From NCBI GenBank assembly GCA_911728435.2, contig OU452200.1:25869715-25933714 (forward strand): DNA of 64,000 nt, written 5' to 3'. How positions within the stretch are numbered: the first letter of the stretch is position 1; the number at the start of each line of letters is the position of its first letter. Below are positions 1 to 10,034 of the stretch, one piece after another. Below the pieces are notes generated by a model. That model worked only from the letters and a program-made list of their open reading frames with translations. It was not told where the DNA came from and searched no databases. The translations under genes were made by a program, and so were the position numbers. Origin of the DNA: Apoderus coryli (Eukaryota; Arthropoda; Insecta; Coleoptera; Attelabidae).

Positions 1-1225
1 CTCATATCCAACAACTGCATAGTAAACGCTTTCGCGAAATACTTCAATAGCGTATATGTTGATGGTGCCCACCCTCAGGAGGTGCATTCTTCTTCTTCCC
101 GCATAACCGTGGGTCAGCTTGATATCGATGATGTTCTCATGTCACTCAAATAATTAAAGCCCAAAATTACTTCGGGACCAGATGACATCCCGGCTTTCAT
201 TTTACGAGATTGTGCGTCTGTTTTCGCCGTGCCACTGCAGACTCTGTTGAATAGGTCTCTGAGATCCAATATATTCCCAAAAGCTTGGAAAATTTCCCGC
301 ATTTACCCAATCCATAAATCTGCTGAGAATGATCATGTTGAAAATTATAGACCCATCTCGCTCCTGCCCAACTTCTCGAAGGTTTTTGAAGCGGCATTAC
401 ACCGAAAAATATTTACTCAAATTAAGCATCAGATTCATCCACAGCAGCACGGTTTTTTCTCAGGCCGCTCTACAGTAACCAACCTAACCTGTTTTCTAGA
501 TTATTATTATTATTATCTGTCTTGCTCTTAATGAATAAACTCCTTCGAATGTGCAAAACGTTAATGGTTTTGCCAAAAGTTCTGAACTTTTGTCATCGTC
601 CAAGTTGATTATATATTTACATGGGACTGGTCTGATGAATCCGCTTTTAATCCATCTCATCAAGACTGTTGAGAACTGGTGCAACTTAAACAGATTAGAC
701 TTAAACCCTGCTAAATGTAAGTACGCTATCTACACGAGGCAAAAAATATTTTTCAACTATGAATACAAGATAGGCTATTCGATAATTAGCCACTGTGAAA
801 CTGTCACGTCATTTTTGACTCCAAATTTACATTTAATAATAATATGGAGGCGTTGAAGGCTCTGTATTTCTCATATGTTCATTCGAAATTGGAATACTGC
901 TCCGTGATCTGGTATCCTATTTACAGTAATAACAAATACACAATAGTCCAGAATAAGTTCTTGAGATACCTTATTTTTAAGCGAGATGGAGCTTATCCTG
1001 CAATGGGATTAGATTATGCTTTGGTTCGGAACGGATTTGATATGAAGAGTCTGACTTTTTTTAATTTAATTCATTATAAGGTGGATTGTTCGGATCTTCT
1101 TCTACCCAGATCAAGTAATCGAAGCAATTTAGTATTTTATCCTGTCCATTCGCGCACTAATGTATTACTGAGTATAAGTCCCTTATACAAGGTTCATTGT
1201 TCCCCGTATATATATAATATATAGG
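1..1225 (+). pseudogene. CR1/Jockey-group LINE ORF2 remnant (reverse transcriptase), 5' cut by window edge
   Basis: Reading frame 1 gives typical LINE RT text: an N-terminal linker ending in SGPDDIPAFILRDC, then NYRPISLLPNFSKVFE and QHGFFSGRSTVTNL. An in-frame TAA sits at 151-153. Near 500 the frame runs into a TTA-rich microsatellite, and the catalytic part (the AFD and YADD boxes) is missing. The C-terminal region resumes at about 660 (NWCNLNRLDLNPAKCK) and continues to 1224 (SKLEYCSVIWYP, DGAYPAMG). Seen: stops, a frame change and the deletion of the RT core. Known: these blocks and their order belong to ORF2 of CR1/Jockey-type LINEs. Inferred: an old, dead insertion of the same broad family as the better copy at 23.8-26.8 kb. 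Confidence 0.85.
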
Positions 1226-2345
1226 CTTGTGATCGTTCCTTAAATCCAGTGACTCATTGCAACAACTTTTATAAAAAAGACTAAGTGCTCAAAGTGAGAT
1301 GTTATCAATGTGGGCCATTCGGTAAACACCCGTAAATGATATATATCATTAAATAATATTATTTAATATTTTTCTGAAAAATCAAAATAAGGCGTTCATT
1401 TAAGATTAACCAAACTGTAAAAGTAATATACATCTGAACCAAATATTTTAAAAGAACCTGGGAACGTGAAAAATGTATCAATGAATTCATTAAAATCGCG
1501 AAATCCTTAACTGTCAATATGTTCCGCATACTCTTGACTACTCATTTCTAGAGCCTTTTAGGAAAAAAAACAAACAAAAGAGGCCGCACTACAGCAACAA
1601 GTGCAAATTATGCACTTGAATCGCATTGTAAACCATTACTTATATACCTACTTACTATACTATAATTATGCGATTTTTGACTAATAACGCAAAATTTCGT
1701 GAGGGAATAAACTATTAATTACACTTATTTAGTATACTAAAGATATATCAATTATTAGGAAAACACTTATTTATATCACAAACATGCATAGTTGCCAAGC
1801 CGATATATGAATTTTGATGGTACAGAACATTACAGGAGTTTAACATAATGATTTAGATATACATTACTTTTATTTATTTATAGAACTTTCAAAAGCTATA
1901 ACAATCATGATTTCTTAAGTACCTATCTAAAAAAGACAACTTTTTGACGTACAACATATAAACGCTATAAATACTATCTTGAGACAGCCTTATATCTTAA
2001 AAGCGGCACATTTTTCGGAAAAAAAGTTCAAATAAACGTTGTTTGCTATTGTGGGGAAAAACAATGGTGGCACCCATTGGCGAGTTTGTCAACCGTTTCA
2101 AGGTTATCTCAAGGTCAACTCATTATTTCTTAATGGAAACATATATTTTTCATTACCCAATCGGATTCTACATAAAAAAACAAATAACTTTTGTTAATAA
2201 ATTTTTTTGAATCCGATAATAATAATTTGGGTTAATTTCTCTGTTTTTTGTTCTTGGAACTGAGGTTCAACAATTTAAAAATTATCGACTGATTATTTGA
2301 TTTTAGATAATTATTTAAATGCCATTATTTATTTTTTCTTTGTTT

Positions 2346-2380
2346 CAACGTTTCGACAAGACCACCTGTTTTCATCAGGA
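2346..2380 (-). other. CTGANGA...GAAAC motif (hammerhead-core-like)
   Basis: On the minus strand the heptad CTGATGA (2378-2372) is followed by an imperfect hairpin and GAAAC (2354-2350). This matches the CUGANGA and GAAA core boxes of hammerhead ribozymes. I do not see a convincing stem III with a cleavable NUH, so catalysis is not claimed. Five related motifs occur elsewhere in the window. Confidence 0.35.
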
Positions 2381-2894
2381 ATTTAGTAAAATACGTGTTC
2401 ATAAACTTCTTCGCAACACAGTAATAAAATGCATGGGATATAGCCAGATAGACAAAGAATCAAAACATATTCTTTTTGGTCCTCTGTTTTTACCTGCATG
2501 CCTTATAGGGCTAGCGTATATAACTAACTATTGATATGAGAGCACGTTTTCAGTTCTTAATCGTTCGTTGTATAACGTGTATTTTTGTCTTTTTTTGTAT
2601 TTAGACATTGTTTTAAAAAGAATTATTTGTGATACAGTCTTGCGGGTCAGTTATGTTGTATAAATATAGTACGTAAGTATTTGCTTTTAAAGCGTTTTTA
2701 TAAGGAATTTAAAAAATTGTAAGAAATTAGTTATATTATGTCCGGGAGAGGTCCAGCAATAATTTTTACTCTCATTCATTCACCATTATTTTTTCTATAC
2801 ATAATGTTGAATGTTGTAATAATACGAAAATCTAACCTAATATTAAGAAACGCAATGGAACTAAGATTTTTACTTTCCCGCGCAGGGTGTGTGT

Positions 2895-2985
2895 GTGCTT
2901 TAACCAATTGAGCTGAATTTTGGTATATGAGTTTGGGGCAGTACTAGGATGAAGCCGTTAGATTTTGGTTCAAATCGCTTAAGCG
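2895..2985 (+). repeat. Dispersed repeat, inverted relative to 14405-14500
   Basis: The segment containing ACCAATTGAGCTGAATTTTG and GTATATGAGTTTGG matches, with about 80-85% identity by eye, the minus strand of 14405-14500. Such sequence with later CAGACAGACAGA tracts is common in arthropod LINE and Helitron tails, but I cannot assign the family. Confidence 0.5.
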
Positions 2986-3715
2986 CTCTGATAGGGATGG
3001 ACACAACCAATAAATGTTCATATATCAGTAGGGGTCGAGTGATACATCATTTCAAAGCATTTTTTATCTGCTTTACAGCGATTGGTCACTTTTGATATTT
3101 GCCCCCATAATTCTCGAGAAAATAGCGTTTAAAATGTCACCAGTTACTACGTATATACAGCGTGAATTATCACCCAGTACAAAAATTTTATCCATCTGGA
3201 CTACTGTAGAATTGTACACTACTTCTTCGTTTTTGCAAACAACAAACCTCTAAAACGATATTTTCGCAGATTGAATAGGTACAGTAAAAATACAAACACA
3301 ACATATTTTTTCCGAAAGTACATTACAATGCTCGTTTATTTGACCTAAATCGAAATTTAACGAAATATTAAACTATGATAGCCAGCTGTAGCGGCGCTGG
3401 CTTTGTCTTATACTCGTAATACTTGATCAATAACAATCGATTTGGAAAACTCCAAATTGTAGATAATTTCTTCGTTTTAGCAAACTTCTAAAACGATATG
3501 TTCGCATTTTGAACACACAAACACTAACGAACATTGCCGGAAGCACACTAAAACCCAGTTAAGTAAAACTACTACTTACTTATCTGGGACTAAAATGTAA
3601 AATACCTGTTTAATTTTAATTTACTTAAATCGTTATTTCCAATCGGGATGAAAATGTAAACACAAACACAATAAAATATCCAAGGTTAATAACCTCCCGG
3701 GACACCTAATTATCT

Positions 3716-4455
3716 ATTTTCGCCTGCCTGCACTTAAACAGAGTTTTACCGCCCGCATATGCGGGCGGTAAATGACCAGTTAGCGCCCGCTCATTTTAAT
3801 TTTTTTTCATAGATGGCGCTATGTTAGATTTCCAATAATAACGTTAACATCAGTAGTTTTCACTCACTTAACTTAATGTGTATTCCTTCTAGATGATAAG
3901 TTGACAATTAATTGAGAAAGTTTACTTAGGTAGTCGTCTGCCATTCCGCTAAACTCATTTAATTATTTAAATTTGTCCATTATTAATTAGTAATCACTTT
4001 TTAATTATCATTGTATTACCGAAATATACCTAAGATTCTAAAATCAAATTTCTATAGCGTACACGCTCAGATAATAATTTGACAGTTTCTTTCTACATTT
4101 AAAATACCTACTCAACACTGACATGTGAGCCTGTCACATAAGTTTCTCTGATCTGAGTTTGTCAAAGGATAACGCCTATTATCATGTACGTCAAAAAATA
4201 CTTCCATTAATTTCTGTCAAAAACTGTCAGTTCATAACAGTAATAATTAATTATTAAAATAAAGGTCTTTTGGTTTAATATTGTAGTATGAAGAGGCAGG
4301 CGAAAAACAGTTGTAAGCACCACTGGCGGTAAAGCCGCTGCAGCCCTTCACTGTATAGCTGCCCTCGCTCGCTTCGCTCACTCGTGCGTCTATACAGCGG
4401 CGGGCTGCAACGAATGCTTTACCGCCCTTTATACTTAATATACTAATTGTGCAGA
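3716..4455. mobile_element. Paired-palindrome element, locus A
   Basis: A perfect 28-bp palindrome lies at 3745-3772 (half-site TTTACCGCCCGCAT). A GC-rich hairpin lies at 4325-4426. Its outer stem GGCGGTAAAGC/GCTTTACCGCC repeats the TTTACCG half-site; inner paired blocks are GCAGCCC and CTGTATAG; and the loop reads CTCGCTCGCTTCGCTCACTC. Both sit inside short inverted CGCCTGCC/GGCAGGCG blocks (about 3721 and 4297). TACTTAATATACTA follows the hairpin, as it does at locus B. No coding sequence is evident between them. The element class is unknown; Crypton-like is a hypothesis based on locus B. Confidence 0.45.
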
Positions 4456-5092
4456 CAAATTCGACGTTAATCATCTGTCAACCAGCAGCCTAACGTGTTG
4501 CCAAGTTTATAACACACATTACGCTTTTTATTTTGAGTGAAAATAACTTATTCAAACTCAATGTGTATTGTGTATGGAACCATATTATGCTACTTTTAAT
4601 CCTTGACCTCCGCATGCGCTGTGCATGTGTATACCATGTTCGCAAGTGTCAGAAATTCCTCACAAATTTCTCAGATCAGATTGGCTGATGTGGCATAATC
4701 AGCTACGACTCGCCCTCACTTGAAATTTGGTACGAAGGTGTACCGAAATGGCGTAATTGTCTTTTTGACATAAAATGAATATGTCAAATATGTCAATTTT
4801 GAAAACCTACACTCCTAAAAAATTAATAATCTTTTTATAATAATTTATTATGTGATGAATGTGTATAAAGATATCGTCTAAATTTTGTGTGCAATACCGA
4901 ATAAAATGTTAGTTAATAAAATAAAGTAATTTGTTTGGACTCTTTGATGGTGTTAAGAATGACGGGTTTCCTATAGGTATACTTTGTTAATGAAATAATA
5001 ATGATAATAAGCTGCAGCATAATATTTGTCGTATACCTAACTAACCGGTGGAAGTGTATTTTGTACGAGTGTGTGTGTGTGTATGTTTAAGA
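4456..5092. other. No gene seen
   Basis: AT-rich sequence with a (TG)n run at 5068-5082. I see no coding or repeat structure that I can support. Confidence 0.5.
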
Positions 5093-5640
5093 CAGTGGCG
5101 GCTTTAAGGAGTCGAGTAAGGGAGTTGCAAATAATATGATAAATTATTTTAAAATAGCAAGAAGAGAGGAAAGAGTAGAAAATGAAAATACAGTTGTTCA
5201 ACCACATGATCTTGTATAGTTGCTTCTAGTTTAACACAAAATCAAAACAAAGAATTAAAATACGGCGTTTTTTTAACGAAAATTGATACCATCCCTGAAA
5301 TCACCAAATATACTTTATTGAAAAATTATCTGGTTCCTGAATCACAATATGAATTCTCCTTTTCAATTCATAGGAAACGAGGCGCGAGGAACGAAGACGT
5401 CCAACATACGCCCATTTATAAAAAAAATTGTTTTTCGGAAGAAAAGAAATGCCTGTTTTGTAAATACTGTGCCGTTTTTTCATACGAAAAACTAGTTGGC
5501 GCATCGCAAAGTTCAATTCCACAAAAATTGATTAAATTTTTATTGACAAATTTTGCGAAACTTATTGGAAAGCACGGCGACCTTATTCGCCACGAAAACA
5601 CGAAATATCATACAAAATCAACCCATTTTATTTTTGTTTT
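5093..5640 (+). pseudogene. hAT transposon 5' part with TTF-type zinc-finger remnant
   Basis: The segment starts with CAGTGGCGGC, the same first ten bases as the hAT termini at 18203 and 21517. ATG at 5136 opens MINYFKIARREERVENENT, which stops at a TAG. An open segment from about 5240 then gives IDTIPEITKYTLLKNYLVPE, CLFCKYCAVF, LTNFAKLIGKHGDLIRHENT and KYHTKS. Known: a CxxC pair followed by a HExxxxH-type end is the TTF/ZMYM1-like zinc finger found at the N-terminus of many hAT transposases. The DDE/dimerisation part is absent and no matching right terminus is seen nearby. Inferred: a truncated, once-autonomous hAT, possibly related to the source of the non-autonomous copies at 18.2 and 27.8 kb. 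Coupling of the terminus to the coding scrap is an inference. Confidence 0.55.
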
Positions 5641-5780
5641 ATGTATTTTGTTTTTGTGTGATAGGTATACGAGTTGCTTCAGTTTTGTTTGTTTTTTTTA
5701 GTGTACCTATAAGAAAGTTGACAAACGTATTTCCTTTTAATTTTAACTCAATGTTCCTCTTCAGGCCTGATGAATAACAT

Positions 5781-6251
5781 ATTTTTTTCTGTGACGGGAA
5801 ACAAGTTTGACATATTTACTCTCTTGACAGGTAATAAAATGTCACTTTTTATCGCCGGGAAAAAAGTGAGTACTTTTTTCCCGGACACATAAGTAACGGT
5901 AGATATTTAATTTTAGGAAATTTTATTATACAAAAGTTACATTTTCTTTATATATCAAAAGTGGCAATAATTTGTGACGCTACTTTTGCTGCTTCTACTG
6001 ACTCCGGTGGAGTGTTCGCAATTTTTAAATTAAATTACAGAATGAAATTGACAGATATTTGATTACTTTTTTAAAACTTCAAATTTCACTTGGATAATTT
6101 TCTGACTTTTTTCAATATTAAATCACAGTTTTTCCCGTCTCAGAAAAAAATAGTGTATCATACACGGGAAAAAAGTTAGATTTTAGCTCTCGGTTTTTTG
6201 TCTCAACACAACCTCGAGCTAAAATCTAGTACTTTTTTCCCTTGTATAATA
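5781..6251. mobile_element. Paired-palindrome element, locus C
   Basis: A 13-bp perfect hairpin stem CCGGGAAAAAAGT (5855-5867) pairs with 5872-5884 across a 4-nt loop. A larger hairpin at 6161-6246 reuses GGGAAAAAAGT as its outer stem (one mismatch) and has a 13-bp perfect inner stem TAGATTTTAGCTC. An 18-bp inverted pair (5781-5798 and 6134-6151, one mismatch) encloses the left palindrome. On the minus strand, about 6020-5975 reads PPESVEAAKVASQIIATF, which resembles the start of a protein in locus B. The class is unknown; the architecture is shared with loci A and B. Confidence 0.45.
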
Positions 6252-6364
6252 AATAACTATTATAAAGTCTTATAATCATACGTGAAATTTGACCATTTTT
6301 TTACAAGCATATTCAACATAGTTTAAGATTTGACCTTTGAAGATGATGATGAGAGATTGTGTTG

Positions 6365-7215
6365 GCATAGCCTATATAAGCGCACCATACACCGGCGAAA
6401 TATCTGTCATATCTGATACGTGGCGAGCCAAATTCGTAAAGATATCGTTGCGTATATTGGTAACCACGAGCCACATATGGCGCGATAAGAATTTCGTACA
6501 AATTAAATCTGCAGGTTTGAACTTTTCCGCCAAATCTCGCCGTTAAGGGATATGAACCAATACGATACGCGCGAATAATAGTAGTACTAAATAATCAGTA
6601 TTAAAAATTAATATTATTAATATTTAATCATGGGCGATTGGACACGAAAAATTTTAACGGACTTTATAGAAATTTATAGAAGTCATGCTTGCTTATGGCA
6701 AAGATTAAAGTACCTACATTAGTCTTTGATTATGGCAAATAAAAGTAAAAGAATACACTAACAAAAATCTCAAAAATCGTGCTTATGATGAGCTGGTAAT
6801 CTATTGCCAGGCCTATTTTCCAAAAGTAGATCGTGGTTTTGTTACCAAAAAAATTCAAAATATCAAAGCTGCATTTCGGAAGGAGGCAAATAAAGTTTTA
6901 AAACCACTATAATGCCTGCACAAGCAATTACCCTCCCTTTCTTGCTTTGAAAAAACATTTTTAACCTGCAAGATCTTTTAGCTCACCTAAAATACCAGGA
7001 GCCAGATCAAATCTGTCTGAAATGTATAAATTTACTCCACATATGGACGGATTTGATACCTCGAATCATGCGTGCAGATCAGGCACGCGTGCTTGGTATG
7101 TTAATTAGTGGACATGGAAAGATTAAGTTCCTCCTGATCTGTCGAATCAAATCTTTAAGTATCTGAACTGTGAGATAATCCCGGCGTGTATGGGGCGCTA
7201 TAGGATTCGCTGGCT
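6365..7215. repeat. Imperfect inverted repeats around a MADF-domain remnant
   Basis: About 55 bp at 6365-6420 (…GCGCACCATACACCGGCG… ending GATAC) is inverted, with mismatches, at about 7158-7215 (GTATCTG…GCGTGTATGGGGCGC). GGCGAGCC near 6423 and GGCTCGCC near 7213 form a second inverted pair, in a different order. The arrangement suggests transposon ends, but no clean target duplication was found. Confidence 0.4.
6630..6912 (+). pseudogene. MADF-domain protein remnant
   Basis: ATG at 6630 gives MGDWTRKILTDFIEIYRSHA, then CLWQRLK and a stop. After a frame change the segment to the TAA at 6910-6912 reads KNLKNRAYDELVIYCQAYFP and RGFVTKKIQNIKAAFRKEAN. The order 'hydrophobic-IxxYRSHxCLW ... YxELVxYCxxxFPxxDRxFVxKKIxxxxxxFRKE' is the MADF (Myb/SANT-like) DNA-binding domain. 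Known: MADF proteins include insect regulators and second ORFs of PIF/Harbinger transposons. Because it is broken and lies between inverted repeats (6365-6420 and 7158-7215), I favour transposon origin. The region after the domain (to about 7150) has no recognisable BESS motif. Confidence 0.65.
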
Positions 7216-7706
7216 CGCCCTATTCTCGTCGTTTAGCAGCCAGTAATTTCGCGAGAATTAAACAAAAATAATTTTAGTATCATACTTTCAAATAGAAATT
7301 ATATGACTTAACCATTTCTATATATTTCAGAAAACTTTTATCTCATTTAATTTTGTTTGTCCAATTTTCTTAATATTTTATTAAAGAAAAGTTCGTTTAA
7401 ATCAAATTATTTATTACGATTAACATTCATTCAACCATTCCTTTCAATCTGGTAGATATTTTTCGCTTGCGGCTTGCACTTCTACACGCCCGTCATCATG
7501 CCTGACCTCGATACAGTTATTTTTCGAATATTTATCTCGTTTTAAGAGAACGTTATTATTAAGCTTTCTCCAATTGCAACATTGACATTGTGCCGAGTTT
7601 TCATTTTTCAGCACATTATATTTTATGACTTATCTTAGTTATGTATTATGTTAATTAATTTTGGTATAATTTAATAATTGATTTGGGATTTATTCTTGAT
7701 AATATA
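7216..7706. other. No gene seen
   Basis: AT-rich sequence with no supportable ORF, RNA gene or repeat. Confidence 0.5.
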
Positions 7707-9580
7707 CAGGGTTATTGTTGGTCGATGGTACATTAGACTTTTTTAGAAAACTATTGTTTTGAAAGTTTAAGTGAATACTCTGCTCAAATACCGGTCATAC
7801 CGGAAGTTGATCCCAACTTTCTTATTTCAAATCGAACACCGTGTATATTTTATGTGTCTAATGTACTAATCACACTAAATCTTCGATATGATTTCAATAT
7901 AGAATTGTATGTAAGTTTGTTTTTTTTTTGTTTAATTGTGGTTCTATTGAATATTATTAATCATTTTATCTATTTACTTATACTCTTATTTTTTTCTTTT
8001 CGTTTTTAACATATATTTATTTGTATTGGTATTTTGCCGACAGTTTCGTTAAGAAACAAGGAATGTCTTATTAGTTGTGAACTTCATGTCAGATTATTAC
8101 GATTTTAATGTAACATTTATTGACGTTACATGGTTACTTACCTTTACTTCGAAATCCGTACCATTTTAGGGATAGAAATATGGCCTACAGACGTTGATGA
8201 CTTTTGCATTAAAATTCAGAATTTGTTTAATAAATTTGTTTGGTTTGTGCTATTTTAATTAATGCATAAACATAATAAATAAGTAAATAATAATAAAATT
8301 ACAAAATAAACATATATTATTTATGACAATAAAGCATGATTTGATTTGATAATTTAATACATAATCATTTACAGTAATGTTTCTCACTAGTTTGTACAAA
8401 AAAAGAATTTTTATTTCCAATACCCTCGACTGAGATAACATTCATTTTGGGTCTCTTTTGTGCACACCCTGCTGTGTAGAGATACCCAGCAGATAGCTAT
8501 ATAAGAAATGTGTTCCAGAAATAAGAGTTTCTACCGTAATTTACTGTTATTGGCACCGGGAAAACGTTAGGCAGTAAACCACGGGGGACCACTACTAGGT
8601 ACCTACTAACAGCAAACAACCAGCTCCGTGTTGATAACATTACATTATCTATTTATAAATTAGATTTTGGTTGCTGTAAATATTCATTTAATTTAAGATA
8701 TTAATTTATTTATTGGTAGGGTACAAGTACTAGGAACTTTTACATGAAAATGTAGGGCTAAATAATAATCAAATTTTTTCTCATAAGCAAATCTTTGTTA
8801 ATTCTTTTACACGCCTTTTCTTATAAAGTAAGGTCTCCTGTCTCCGATTCCATAAGATATTTTCAGATTTATTCCTACAGGGTGGTCAAAAAAGTATACT
8901 GAAAACGATGCCGATGTTAGAATGAGAGTTGACAGTCAGATTTTTCAAATGGAACCGTTATAATTTTATCTTATCATTAAAAATGAGGTCAATTTTGTAA
9001 TAGGTTGTCGATTCCGGAAATGCATATTTTTCCAAATATCGGCAATGTAACATTTTCCTGCAGCACCGTTTACTATTCTCGAATATTACTTTGGCTAATT
9101 AATTTAGTTCGCCATGAAAATAATAACATTTTTCGGCAAATATTCCGAAAACTATACATTTTCGGAATCGACAACATATTCCAAAATTGCCCTCATTTTT
9201 AATGATAAGTAAGATAAAATTATAAAAATATACCTGTTCCATTTGAAAAAATTGACTGTCAACTCTTATTTTAACCTCGTTTCCAGTATAATTTCTTGAC
9301 CACCCTGTATGAATAAATCTGCAAATATATTAAAAAAAATAAAGGCCTTTATTATTATTATTAAGGAATCGGAAAATCGACCACCCATATTGAATTTAAA
9401 ATTTTGTGGGTGCTTGCCACACCTCCTAGGGTTTTGACACTTAGGGGACTAAAATGTCAAAAAAGTGTTTTACAAAAATGTCTGTATCCACGATAACTCA
9501 AAAACGACTTAACATACTTGAAATCAATCGTATGGTTACTTTTCTTCAAATGTACCATCGACCAGCAATCACCCTGTATG
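7707..9580. mobile_element. Non-autonomous inverted-repeat element, TACAGGGT ends
   Basis: The left end TACAGGGTTATTGTTGGTCG (from 7708) is inverted at the right end (about 9548-9579), where the complement reads TACAGGGTGATTGCTGGTCG. About 30 bp pairs with few mismatches. The interior is non-coding and contains the second palindrome at 8847-9373. Target duplications are not evident. The transposon superfamily is undetermined. Confidence 0.5.
8847..9373. repeat. Nested foldback with long arms
   Basis: About 8847-8990 is inverted at about 9190-9373. Both arms contain ACAGGGTGGTCAA…ACTG(A/G)AAACGA, GAGTTGACAGTCA and a TCCGATTCC outer block. The right arm also carries a (TTA)n-containing insertion (about 9340-9362). 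This is MITE-like with no ORF. Confidence 0.55.
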
Positions 9581-10032
9581 TTTATGTAAAATGAAATCGC
9601 TTAAGTTGCTAGACATAAGTTTTTAATAAAACAGTAAAGATTAATTTTGACTTGTATTAAATAATTTGCTTTAAAATTTATTTTTCCCTGTTACTAAACC
9701 TAATATGGTCATTAAAACATGATTTCCGATTTACAAAATGGAAATATTCCATTTTCCTCTGGCAAAAACTTGTTTTTAACTCAAAATTATATCAAACATC
9801 ATTAAAACTAGTAAGCGGATAGCGCATAGCGTAGAAATCGATACACGTGCTATGTTGCTTTCCGGGTGATTCCGAAATAATATCTCTCTAAAAATACTTC
9901 AGAAAATCTGCGTGGACATCCCAAAAACCAACTTAATAGATTCATATTTCTAATTTAAACAAATAGTCCAGCTTCAAATAATTATTATATTAGACAACAA
10001 ATGAGGTATTTTTATTTTAAAAAAACCTTAAG
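9581..10032. other. No gene seen
   Basis: AT-rich with no supportable feature. There is a short GC-richer patch around 9820-9910 (TAGCGCATAGCG…CCGGGTGATTCC) without coding potential. Confidence 0.45.
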
Positions 10033-10034
10033 TA

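Larger units (their letters stand above)
1226..3715. other. Gene-free AT-rich stretch with repeat scraps
   Basis: No supported gene. It holds a CTGATGA...GAAAC motif on the minus strand (2346-2380), a dispersed repeat at about 2895-2985, and a diverged direct duplication. In the duplication, about 3203-3330 recurs at about 3441-3555; both parts share CTTCGTTTT...GCAAAC and AAACGATAT blocks. Confidence 0.5.
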
